Shown here: one piece after another, positions 1 through 7,914 of the stretch | How positions within the stretch are numbered: the first letter of the stretch is position 1 | Layout: every line of letters begins with the position of its first letter | Origin: an uncultured Propionibacteriaceae bacterium | GTDB lineage: Bacteria; Actinomycetota; Actinomycetes; Propionibacteriales; Propionibacteriaceae | DNA length: 7,914 nt | Assembly: GCA_936924635.1 (NCBI GenBank) | Contig: CAKZHP010000110.1 | Location: 1 to 7,914 of the forward strand | Reading direction: 5' to 3' | Program-made: the position numbers and the translations under genes | The notes under the pieces: model-generated | Databases searched by the model: none | Seen by the model: the letters and a program-made list of their open reading frames with translations, nothing else | Told to the model about the DNA's origin: nothing

Positions 1-84
1 GGGCCGCACCCGCCACGCCGGGCGCACCGCGCCTCGCGGGCCGCGCGACGGGGCGCGGCTGCTCACCCGGCCCTCGCCTACCAT
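1..84 (-). CDS. Possible start of a divergent gene, cut by the window edge
   Basis: On the minus strand an open frame begins at ATG (84-82), with an in-frame GTG at 66-64, and stays open to the window edge. From the ATG it reads MVGEGRVSSRAPSRGPRG and continues with Arg, Ala and Pro-rich residues. A weak GAGG lies upstream of the GTG. This short basic stretch matches no family I know. In M. tuberculosis and other actinobacteria pmt is divergent from rsmI, the 16S rRNA 2'-O-methyltransferase, so an rsmI homologue with an N-terminal extension is possible. An open frame of 28 codons is also easily produced by chance in DNA this GC-rich, so the stretch may simply be intergenic. Confidence 0.2.
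   Translation of the reverse strand, partial: MVGEGRVSSRAPSRGPRGAVRPAWRVRP
79..84 (+). promoter_or_regulatory. -10 box for pmt (leaderless transcript)
   Basis: TACCAT fits the actinobacterial TAnnnT -10 pattern. Transcription would begin about 7 nt after its last base, at 91-93, which is at the GTG start of pmt (93). No Shine-Dalgarno sequence precedes that GTG, and no good -35 box is visible around 56-61. The geometry is that of a leaderless mRNA, common in actinobacteria. The site is inferred from sequence alone. Confidence 0.5.
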
Positions 85-92
85 GTGCTCTC

Positions 93-1739
93 GTGACGAG
101 CGCCGTGACGACCGCTGACCGTCCGGCACCCCCCGCCGCGGAGCCGCGGCCCGGCTGGCCCCGTGATCTCCCGGCCCGCGTCCCCGACCGCCGTACCGCC
201 GTCGAGCGTCTGCGCGACGCTCCCCCCGACGACCGCGCCCTGTCGTGGCTGGTGACCCTCGGCATCACGGCGCTGGCGTTCCTCATCCGCGCTGTGGGCA
301 TCTCCTACCCCAGAGGGATCCTGTTCGACGAGACGTACTACGCCAAGGACGCCTACACGCTGCTGAAGCTGGGCTACGAGGGCAGCTGGCCCGAGAACGC
401 CAACGAGATGATCGCGGCCGGCAACGTCGACGTCTACACCGCCCAGCCGTCGTTCATCGTGCACCCGCAGGTCGGCAAGTGGCTGATCGCCGCCGGTGAG
501 CAGGTGTTCGGCATGAACTCTCTGGGCTGGCGAGCGCCCGCCCTGGTGTTCGGCACCTTGCTGGTGATGGTGACCATCCGGCTGGCGCGGCGGGTCTCCC
601 GCAGCACCATGATCGGTGCCCTGGCGGGCTTCCTGCTCACCGTCGACGGGCTGCACTTCGTGATGAGCCGCATCGCGCTGCTCGACATCTTCCAGTCGTT
701 CTTCCTCGTCGCGGCGGTCTCCTGCGTGGTCGCCGACCGTGACCACTTCCGCCACCGGCTCGCCGACCACCTCGAGACGCGGGGGCTCGCCAGCCTGGGC
801 GGCACCGCGGGGCCCTGGGTGTTCCGCCCCTGGCTGCTGGGCGCGGGCGTCCTGTTCGGCCTGGCCATCGGCACCAAGTGGAACTCCGTCTTCGTGCTGG
901 CCAGCTTCGGGCTGCTCGTCGTGGCCTGGAGCATCACGGCGCGGGCGCTCGCCGGCGCTGGCAACCGCTCCTGGTTCGCGCTCCTGGCCGACGGCGTCCC
1001 GGCCTTCGTGAGCATGGTCGTCGTCGCGGGTGCGGTGTACGTCGCGTCGTGGGCGAGCTGGCTCGGCACCCAGGGCGGCTACGACCGGCAGTGGGGCCAG
1101 GCGCACCCCGACCACCCGTGGGTGAGGTTGCTCGGCAAGCCGCTGGGCTCCCTGCTCTGGTACCACAAGGAGATCTGGGACTTCCACAACGGCGACTACA
1201 TCAAGAACGCCGAGCACGTGTACGCCGCGCACCCGGCCGGCTGGCTCGTCAACGCCCGGCCGATCGGCATCGACGCGGTGAACGGCATCCAGCCCGGCAC
1301 CGACGGGTGCCCGGCCGGCGGCGGGGAGTGCCTGCGCGTGATCAGCGCCACCGGCACCCCCGTGCTGTGGTGGTTCGCCGCGATCGCGCTCCTGGTGTCC
1401 CTGGTCTGGTGGGTCGCCGGCCGCGACTGGCGGTTCGGCGTGCCCGTGGTCGGCGCCCTCTCCACGTACCTGCCGTGGTTCAACTACACCGAGCGCTCCC
1501 TGTTCTTCTTCTACGCCATCACGATCATCCCGTTCACGGTGATCTCCCTGGCGATGGTGCTCGGCCTGGTGCTCGGCAAGGTCGGTGCCGGAGAGCGCAG
1601 GCGTCAGGGCGCCATCGCGGCCGGCGTCGCCGTCGGCCTGGTGACGCTCGACTTCGCGTTCATCTACCCCATCCTCACCGACGGCCTGCTCACGCGTCAG
1701 CAGTGGCTGTGGCGCATGTGGTTCGGCTCCTGGATCTGA
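93..1739 (+). CDS. pmt: Polyprenol-phosphate-mannose protein O-mannosyltransferase (PMT, GT39)
   Basis: A 548-residue integral membrane enzyme that moves mannose from polyprenyl-phosphate-mannose to Ser/Thr of proteins crossing the membrane by the Sec route. The N-terminal ~48 residues are Pro/Arg-rich and presumably cytoplasmic. The first membrane helix is at about 51-70. The following outer loop carries FDETYYAKDA (78-87) with the Asp79-Glu80 pair expected for catalysis. Other family marks are HPQVGK (124-129, usually HPPxGK) and DGLHFVMSRIALLDIF (185-200). Further hydrophobic segments lie near 150-165, 173-215, 245-285, 299-322, 424-441 and 470-527. The C-terminal part with PWFNYTERS (461-469) fits the PMT four-helix C-terminal domain. 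Length is close to the ~500-520 residues of mycobacterial and corynebacterial PMT. The GTG at 93 is chosen because a -10 box sits just upstream; GTG 105 is an alternative. The gene stands alone, followed by a hairpin. Confidence 0.93.
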   Translation: MTSAVTTADRPAPPAAEPRPGWPRDLPARVPDRRTAVERLRDAPPDDRALSWLVTLGITALAFLIRAVGISYPRGILFDETYYAKDAYTLLKLGYEGSWPENANEMIAAGNVDVYTAQPSFIVHPQVGKWLIAAGEQVFGMNSLGWRAPALVFGTLLVMVTIRLARRVSRSTMIGALAGFLLTVDGLHFVMSRIALLDIFQSFFLVAAVSCVVADRDHFRHRLADHLETRGLASLGGTAGPWVFRPWLLGAGVLFGLAIGTKWNSVFVLASFGLLVVAWSITARALAGAGNRSWFALLADGVPAFVSMVVVAGAVYVASWASWLGTQGGYDRQWGQAHPDHPWVRLLGKPLGSLLWYHKEIWDFHNGDYIKNAEHVYAAHPAGWLVNARPIGIDAVNGIQPGTDGCPAGGGECLRVISATGTPVLWWFAAIALLVSLVWWVAGRDWRFGVPVVGALSTYLPWFNYTERSLFFFYAITIIPFTVISLAMVLGLVLGKVGAGERRRQGAIAAGVAVGLVTLDFAFIYPILTDGLLTRQQWLWRMWFGSWI

Positions 1740-1743
1740 CACC

Positions 1744-1761
1744 TGGGGCCTCTCAGCCCCA
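1744..1761 (+). terminator. Hairpin after pmt, possible terminator
   Basis: TGGGGC (1744-1749) pairs with GCCCCA (1756-1761) around a 6-base loop, CTCTCA, starting four bases after the pmt stop codon. No T-tract follows, which is common for actinobacterial terminators, so it could equally protect the 3' end of the mRNA or be a chance palindrome. Confidence 0.45.
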
Positions 1762-1818
1762 CGTCGACCTCTCGGTGTCGCACGGGCCTCTTCGCGCGCG
1801 TGCCTGGGCCTTCACGGG

Positions 1819-1824
1819 TAGGTT
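1819..1824 (+). promoter_or_regulatory. Candidate -10 box for the oppBCD operon
   Basis: TAGGTT matches TAnnnT and would give a start near 1831, leaving a leader of about 27 nt before the oppB ATG. No recognisable -35 hexamer is present at the usual distance (around 1796-1801, GCGCGT), so the promoter would be weak, dependent on an activator, or read by a sigma factor needing little at -35. The position between the pmt hairpin and the oppB ribosome-binding site is what makes it credible. Confidence 0.4.
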
Positions 1825-1842
1825 GAGCCGGCAACAGGGCAC

Positions 1843-1849
1843 GGAAGGA
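1843..1849 (+). promoter_or_regulatory. Ribosome-binding site of oppB
   Basis: GGAAGGA lies 8 nt before the ATG at 1858. It decides the start: the reading frame begins with a typical permease N-terminus, a short basic cap followed at once by a hydrophobic helix. Confidence 0.75.
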
Positions 1850-1857
1850 CCGAGCAC

Positions 1858-2847
1858 ATGGCGAAATATCTGCTGCTGCGGATCGCGAACTACGCGCTCC
1901 TGCTGTTCATCGCGATCTCCCTGGCATGGGTGCTCGCCCAGACCCAGCTCAACCCCCGCATGCTGTTCGAGCAGCGCAACCCCCCGCTCGACCCGGCATC
2001 GGTGGAGTCGTTGCTCCGCAACGCGAACGTCTCCGACCGGGTCCCGCTCCTGGAGCGTTACTGGATCTGGCTGCAGGGCATCGTCCTGCACTGGGACTGG
2101 GGCAACGCTCCCGGTGGCGGCAACGTGGGCGAGGAGATCGGCCGTCGCATCTGGGTCTCCTTCCGCCTGGTCACCGTCGGCTGGCTGCTGGGCACCGTGC
2201 TCGGTGTGGCCATCGGCGCCTGGACCGCCGTGAGGCAGTACCAGATCAGCGACCGCGTGATCACGGCCATCGTGCTCCTGCTGGTCGCCACCCCCTCGTA
2301 CGTCACCGGTGAGCTCGCCAAGATGGGCGCCACGTGGGCCAACAAGCAGCTCGGCACCCAGTTCTTCCTGTTCCTGGGCGAGCGCAGCACCGGCACCCTC
2401 CCGGACTACCCCGGCGCCGAGCTGGTCGACCGGCTGCAGCACCTGCTGCTGCCGACCGTCGTGCTGACGCTGTTCGGCCTGGCCGGCCTGTCCCGCCTGC
2501 AGCGTGGCCTGATGCTCGACGCGCTCGGCTCCGACTTCGTGCGTACGGCCCGCGCGAAGGGCCTGCGGGAGAACAAGGCCGTCATGAAGCACGCGCTCCG
2601 CACTGCGCTGATCCCCACCGGCACGTACTTCGCGTTCCAGGCCGCGTCGCTATTCGTCGGCGCCACCTACACCGAGCGCATCTTCTCCTTCCACGGCATG
2701 GGGATCTACGGCGTGGACACCATCGCCAAGCAGAACATCAACGGCGTGGTCGCGGTGACCGCGTTCGCCGGGCTGTGCTACCTCATCGGCGCCATCCTCG
2801 CCGACGTGATGGTGGCCTTCCTCGACCCGCGCGTGAGGCTGAGCTGA
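1858..2847 (+). CDS. oppB: Oligopeptide ABC transporter permease, OppB/DppB type
   Basis: A 329-residue inner-membrane subunit forming one half of the peptide channel. The first membrane helix is at about 4-27 (YLLLRIANYALLLFIAISLA), followed by a long external loop (28-98). The remaining helices lie near 102-122, 133-148, 195-212, 255-270 and 296-320. The cytoplasmic EAA-type coupling loop reads DFVRTARAKGL (226-236), the surface that docks on the ATPase, with the usual HALRTALIPT after it (245-254). The C-terminus FLDPRVRLS (321-329) is the family's standard ending (LLDPRIRL). Length is normal for OppB/DppB. It is the first gene of the transporter, and oppC starts 11 nt downstream. The oppB name rests on the OppBCDA gene order with a fused ATPase; by sequence alone DppB is equally possible. 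Confidence 0.9.
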   Translation: MAKYLLLRIANYALLLFIAISLAWVLAQTQLNPRMLFEQRNPPLDPASVESLLRNANVSDRVPLLERYWIWLQGIVLHWDWGNAPGGGNVGEEIGRRIWVSFRLVTVGWLLGTVLGVAIGAWTAVRQYQISDRVITAIVLLLVATPSYVTGELAKMGATWANKQLGTQFFLFLGERSTGTLPDYPGAELVDRLQHLLLPTVVLTLFGLAGLSRLQRGLMLDALGSDFVRTARAKGLRENKAVMKHALRTALIPTGTYFAFQAASLFVGATYTERIFSFHGMGIYGVDTIAKQNINGVVAVTAFAGLCYLIGAILADVMVAFLDPRVRLS

Positions 2848-2852
2848 AGGGG
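2847..2852 (+). promoter_or_regulatory. Ribosome-binding site of oppC
   Basis: AAGGGG begins on the last base of the oppB stop codon and ends 6 nt before the oppC ATG at 2859. It fixes this ATG as the start rather than far-upstream starts in the same frame, which would run through oppB. Confidence 0.7.
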
Positions 2853-2858
2853 CTGACC

Positions 2859-3772
2859 ATGACCGAAGTCGACACGCTCGAGCCCGCCGCCCCGGCACCC
2901 GCCTCCACCAAGCGCCTCACCCGCGGCCAGCTCGTCCGCCGCCGGTTCTTGCGCAACAAGGCCGCCGTCGTCGGCCTGGCGGTGATCGCGCTGATGGTGC
3001 TGCTCGCCCTGTTCGGCGAGTACCTGCTGCCGTGGCGCTACGACCAGCGCGACCGCAGCGCCTACTACCAGTCGCCGTCGGCGGTGCACTGGTTCGGCAC
3101 CACGCAGGCCGGCAACGACGTGCTCGCGCTCACCGTGCGGGGGCTCGGCAAGTCGCTGATCATCGGCTTCATGGTGGCGATCATCCAGACCACGCTCGCG
3201 GCACTGATCGGCTCCTCGATCGCCTACATCGGCGGCTGGTACGAGAAGGTCTGGCTCTGGATCATCGACCTCACGATCGTGCTGCCGTCCTTCTTCCTGA
3301 TCGCCATCGTGTCCACGAGCGGGCCGCGCGGGAAGTACGCCTGGCTGCTGCTGGTCGCCCTGCTGGCCGCGTTCGGCTGGCAGCTGTCGGCACGTGTGGT
3401 GCGCAGCCTGTCGATGTCGGTCAAGGAGCGTGAGTACGTCGCCGCGGCCAGGTTCATGGGGCTCTCGACGCCGAAGCTGCTGGTGCGCCACATCATCCCC
3501 AACATCGCCTCGATGCTGATCGTCGACGTCTGCCTGGGCGTCGGCTACGCCATCCTCGGCGAGGCGGGCCTGTCGTACTTCGGGTTCGGCGTCCAGGCCC
3601 CCGACACCTCGCTCGGCACCCTGATCGCCGAGGGCGCGCTGTCGACCACGATCGCCCCCTGGATCTTCCTCGCGCCAGCCGCCCTGCTGGTGCTGCTCGT
3701 GATGAGCGTCAACGCCCTGGGCGACGGTCTCCGTGACGCCCTCGACCCCAGCTCCGCCTCGGGAGGCACCGC

Positions 3773-3776
<4 letters not shown>
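2859..3776 (+). CDS. oppC: Oligopeptide ABC transporter permease, OppC/DppC type
   Basis: A 305-residue inner-membrane partner of OppB. After an Ala/Pro-rich cytoplasmic tail (5-17) comes the OppC N-terminal domain, LVRRRFLRNKAAVVGL (25-40), leading into helix 1 (37-56). The motif HWFGTTQAGNDV (77-88) stands where the family usually has H-x-LGTD-x-x-GRDV, so Arg is replaced by Asn. The EAA coupling loop reads EREYVAAARFMG (190-201) and is followed by HIIPNIAS (211-218). The ending NALGDGLRDALDP (285-297) is canonical. Hydrophobic segments lie near 99-124, 131-152, 162-179, 217-236 and 267-286. The frame stays open upstream to 2334, but that part is a shadow of oppB. The stop overlaps the oppD start by 4 nt (ATGA), implying translational coupling. 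Confidence 0.92.
3761..3766 (+). promoter_or_regulatory. Ribosome-binding site of oppD inside oppC
   Basis: GGGAGG lies 6 nt before the oppD ATG at 3773, within the last codons of oppC. A strong site next to an ATGA overlap supports both re-initiation and direct loading, keeping OppC and OppD in step. Confidence 0.75.
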
Positions 3777-5998
<2,222 letters not shown>

Positions 5999-6105
5999 GG
6001 CGTACGGGGCCGTCAACCCGATCGACGGCGTTGACCCGTGGCGGCGTCCACCGATCGTTAGCAAACGGTGACCGAGCGGTCGGTGTCGCGCGGGGTGGGC
6101 AGAAC

Positions 6106-6111
6106 TAGAGT
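6106..6111 (+). promoter_or_regulatory. Candidate -10 box for oppA
   Basis: TAGAGT matches TAnnnT and predicts a transcript start near 6118, with a leader of about 56 nt before the oppA GTG. The -35 position (about 6083-6088, TGTCGC) is poor, so an activator at the dyads upstream may be needed. An ATG at 6113 falls before the predicted start site and is not taken as a leaderless start. Confidence 0.5.
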
Positions 6112-6163
6112 CATGCCCACCCAGGAGCAGATCTCTGTGTCTGCCCCACCACCCAAGACCCCT

Positions 6164-6168
6164 GGAGG
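6164..6168 (+). promoter_or_regulatory. Ribosome-binding site of oppA
   Basis: GGAGG lies 5 nt before the GTG at 6174 and decides the start, because the residues that follow form a well-shaped lipoprotein signal peptide. Confidence 0.8.
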
Positions 6169-6173
6169 ACGTA

Positions 6174-7871
6174 GTGAAGCTTCGCAAGACGTTTGCGGCT
6201 CCGCTGGTCGCCGGCCTGGTTGTCTCGCTGGCTGCCTGCTCGCAGGCCGGGACGAACTCGCCTGGCGGCACCGGCAACGAGTCGTCGCGCCCGCTCAACT
6301 CGCAGGCCATCAACAGCAAGGCGCGCGACGCCGTGGCCGACGGCGGCGAGCTGCGGCTGCCGATCAACGGGCTGGCCGAGAACTGGAACCCGATGAACGT
6401 CGCGGGCAACGAGGTCGACTACACCGAGGTCCGACAGGTCATCCAGCCGCGGTTCTTCAACTTCGACGCAGAGGGCACGGGGACGTTCGAGAAGGCCTTC
6501 CTGAGCAAGGAGCCGACCGTCAGCAACGACGGCGGCAAGACGGTCGTCACCTTCCACCTGAACCCGAAGGCGGTCTGGGGCGACGGCGTCAAGATCTCCG
6601 CGAAGGACTTCGAGGCCACCTACAAGGCCTGCGACGGCACCAACGAGAAGTTCGAGTGCGCCACGACCGAGGGCTACGAGGAGATCGAGTCCATCAAGCA
6701 GGGCGCCACCGCCGACGACGTCGTGGTGACGTACAAGACCACCTATCCCGACTGGAAGAACACCTTCTCCACCGGCCCGATGCGCGCCGAGTCGGTCGCC
6801 GACCCCACCGTCTTCAACACCGGCTGGACGACGCTGACCGGTCATGACGGCTGGTTCTCCGGGCCGTACAAGGTGGGCTCCTACGACGAGACCAGCAAGA
6901 TGGTCACCCTCGTCCCCAACGACAAGTGGTGGGGCGACAAGCCGAAGCTGAGCAAGGTCATCTTCCGGGTGGTGCCGATCGAGGCCCAGCCGCAGGCCTA
7001 CGCCAACAACGAGATCGACTCGTTCGACATCGGCGTCAACGCCGACTCGTACGCGCGCGCCCAGCAGGTGTCGACCGGTGAGATCCGCCGCGCCGCTGGC
7101 CCGCAGTGGCGCCACATCACGCTCAACCAGGACTCGGGTCTGCTGAAGGACAAGACGATCCGCCAGGCCATCCTGATGGCACTGGACCGGGGCGAGATCG
7201 GCAAGTCCGACCTCGCGGGCATGAACTGGGACGCCAAGGAGCTGAACAGCCACGTCTTCATGACCGGCCAGAAGCAGTACAAGGACCTGGCGACCGAGAC
7301 CGGCCTCAAGTTCGACCGCGAGAAGGCCAAGAAGACCCTGGAGGACGCCGGCTGGAAGGTCGGCTCCGACGGCTTCCGCGCCAAGGACGGCCAGGTGCTG
7401 GAGGTGAAGTTCAGCCAGCTCAAGGGCGTCAAGGTGTCGGAGAACGAGGCGCAGCAGTTCCAGTCCCAGCTCAAGGAGGTGGGCATCAAGGTCACGCTCG
7501 TCGACGTGGCGTCGAAGGACTTCTCCCCGACGCTGGCCAAGCGTGGCTTCGAGTCGATCGCCTTCACCTGGGTCGGCACCCCGTTCCCGTACGGCGCGCT
7601 GAACCAGTTCTTCAGCTCGAAGTCGAGCTCGAACTACTCGGGCTACAACAACCCGGCCGTCGAGGAGACAATCAAGAAGATCTCCACCGAGATGGACCCG
7701 GCCAAGCGTGACGGCTATGTGCTGGACGCGGAGAAGCAGATCTGGGACGACGTGCAGATCATCCCGCTCTACCAGCGCCCCGAGCAGTACGCGGTCAACG
7801 CCAAGGTCGCCAACTACGGCGCCTTCGGTCTCTCCAACCCGCAGTGGGAGAACATCGGCTTCGTGAAGTGA
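6174..7871 (+). CDS. oppA: Oligopeptide-binding lipoprotein (family 5 solute-binding protein)
   Basis: A 565-residue extracytoplasmic receptor that should capture peptides and pass them to OppBC. The signal peptide has a basic start (MKLRK), a hydrophobic core (7-18) and lipobox LAAC (19-22), so Cys22 would be lipidated and become the mature N-terminus. A Ser/Thr/Gly/Asn linker (23-50) follows. The binding-protein fold starts near 58 (GELRLPINGLAENWNPM). VTFHLNPKAVWGDGVKISAKDF (124-145, shown here in outline) is the hallmark segment with W-x-DG. Other family features are FSGPYKVGSYD (228-238), NDKWWGDKP (249-257) and KTIRQAILMALDR (327-339). Cys153 and Cys162 flank a short loop and could form a disulfide. 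Length is close to M. tuberculosis OppA. The gene stands 175 bp from oppD behind a likely promoter of its own. The peptide ligand cannot be deduced; other ligands of this family (nickel, glutathione) are less likely given the OppBCD context. Confidence 0.92.
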   Translation: MKLRKTFAAPLVAGLVVSLAACSQAGTNSPGGTGNESSRPLNSQAINSKARDAVADGGELRLPINGLAENWNPMNVAGNEVDYTEVRQVIQPRFFNFDAEGTGTFEKAFLSKEPTVSNDGGKTVVTFHLNPKAVWGDGVKISAKDFEATYKACDGTNEKFECATTEGYEEIESIKQGATADDVVVTYKTTYPDWKNTFSTGPMRAESVADPTVFNTGWTTLTGHDGWFSGPYKVGSYDETSKMVTLVPNDKWWGDKPKLSKVIFRVVPIEAQPQAYANNEIDSFDIGVNADSYARAQQVSTGEIRRAAGPQWRHITLNQDSGLLKDKTIRQAILMALDRGEIGKSDLAGMNWDAKELNSHVFMTGQKQYKDLATETGLKFDREKAKKTLEDAGWKVGSDGFRAKDGQVLEVKFSQLKGVKVSENEAQQFQSQLKEVGIKVTLVDVASKDFSPTLAKRGFESIAFTWVGTPFPYGALNQFFSSKSSSNYSGYNNPAVEETIKKISTEMDPAKRDGYVLDAEKQIWDDVQIIPLYQRPEQYAVNAKVANYGAFGLSNPQWENIGFVK

Positions 7872-7896
7872 GCCGCTGACCGAACAATCGGCGGGG

Positions 7897-7914
7897 CCGG
7901 TGGGAGACCACCGG
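7897..7914 (+). terminator. Hairpin after oppA, likely terminator
   Basis: CCGGTGG (7897-7903) pairs perfectly with CCACCGG (7908-7914) around a GAGA (GNRA) tetraloop, 25 bp after the oppA stop. The stem may extend beyond the window, and whether a T-tract follows cannot be seen. GC-rich stems without T-tracts are common at actinobacterial gene ends. Confidence 0.6.

Larger units (their letters stand above)
5999..6173 (+). promoter_or_regulatory. oppD-oppA intergenic region with dyads
   Basis: These 175 bp hold no convincing gene. Visible structure: a hairpin GCCGTC/GACGGC (6009-6014, 6024-6029); an overlapping, mutually exclusive dyad GTCAAC/GTTGAC (6012-6017, 6030-6035); CGTT-AGCA-AACG (6056-6067); and GACCG-AG-CGGTC (6070-6081). 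The heptamer CCGATCG occurs directly repeated at 6018 and 6051, 33 bp apart, roughly three helical turns. The first hairpin could end or trim the oppBCD mRNA; the later dyads, 25-50 bp upstream of the -10 box, are placed like operators. Which of these function cannot be told from sequence. Confidence 0.4.

Noticed and set aside
78..1742. A 554-codon minus-strand open frame opposite pmt
   Set aside because: It almost exactly mirrors pmt, has biased composition (Gly, Asp, Glu, Gln, His, Arg) and no recognisable motif, whereas the + strand frame has clear PMT motifs.
2334..2858. N-terminal extension of oppC back to 2334
   Set aside because: The upstream part is an out-of-frame reading of oppB, rich in Arg and Ala. 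A ribosome-binding site and a typical OppC N-terminus place the start at 2859.
6031..6060. TTGACC (6031-6036) as a -35 box for an oppA promoter
   Set aside because: The hexamer is good, but at 17-18 bp spacing the -10 would be ATCGTT or TCGTTA, both poor, and TAGAGT at 6106 is too far away to pair with it.
6068..6847. A 259-codon + strand frame starting before oppA, including an ATG at 6113 just after the -10 box
   Set aside because: It becomes an Arg/Gly-rich shadow of oppA. The ATG lies before the predicted transcript start, and the oppA GTG has both a ribosome-binding site and a lipoprotein signal.

Overview
The window is GC-rich DNA with strong G/C preference at third codon positions, GTG starts, short TAnnnT-type -10 boxes and a PMT glycosyltransferase of the mycobacterial/corynebacterial kind. 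This points to a high-GC Gram-positive actinomycete. A Propionibacteriales/Nocardioidaceae-like origin is my impression only; nothing in the window fixes the genus.

Layout. All clear genes lie on the + strand. At 93-1739 is a polyprenol-phosphate-mannose-dependent protein O-mannosyltransferase (pmt), probably translated from a leaderless mRNA. It is followed by a 6-bp GC hairpin and a 118-bp gap. From 1858 to 7871 runs a complete family-5-type peptide ABC importer in the order permease, permease, double ATPase, substrate-binding lipoprotein: oppB (1858-2847), oppC (2859-3776), oppD (3773-5998) and oppA (6174-7871). The first three are tightly packed (11-nt gap, then a 4-nt ATGA overlap) and look co-transcribed. 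oppA is set apart by 175 bp that hold a hairpin, several dyads and a likely promoter of its own, which would let the binding protein be made in excess. A 7-bp perfect hairpin with a GNRA loop closes the window 25 bp after the oppA stop. The first ~80 bases may hold the start of a divergent gene, possibly rsmI by analogy with other actinobacteria, but this is weak.

How the genes work together. OppA is a Cys-anchored lipoprotein that should capture oligopeptides outside the membrane and deliver them to the OppB/OppC channel. OppD carries both nucleotide-binding domains on one chain and powers uptake. The order and the fused ATPase match the M. tuberculosis oppBCDA locus. PMT glycosylates secreted proteins; the Ser/Thr/Pro-containing linker just after the OppA lipobox makes OppA a plausible but untested substrate.

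I found no sign of a new defence, mobile or RNA system: no tRNA, rRNA, CRISPR, IS element or phage gene. The points most worth checking are the two complete four-cysteine motifs in OppD, the regulatory gap before oppA, and the possible PMT-OppA link.
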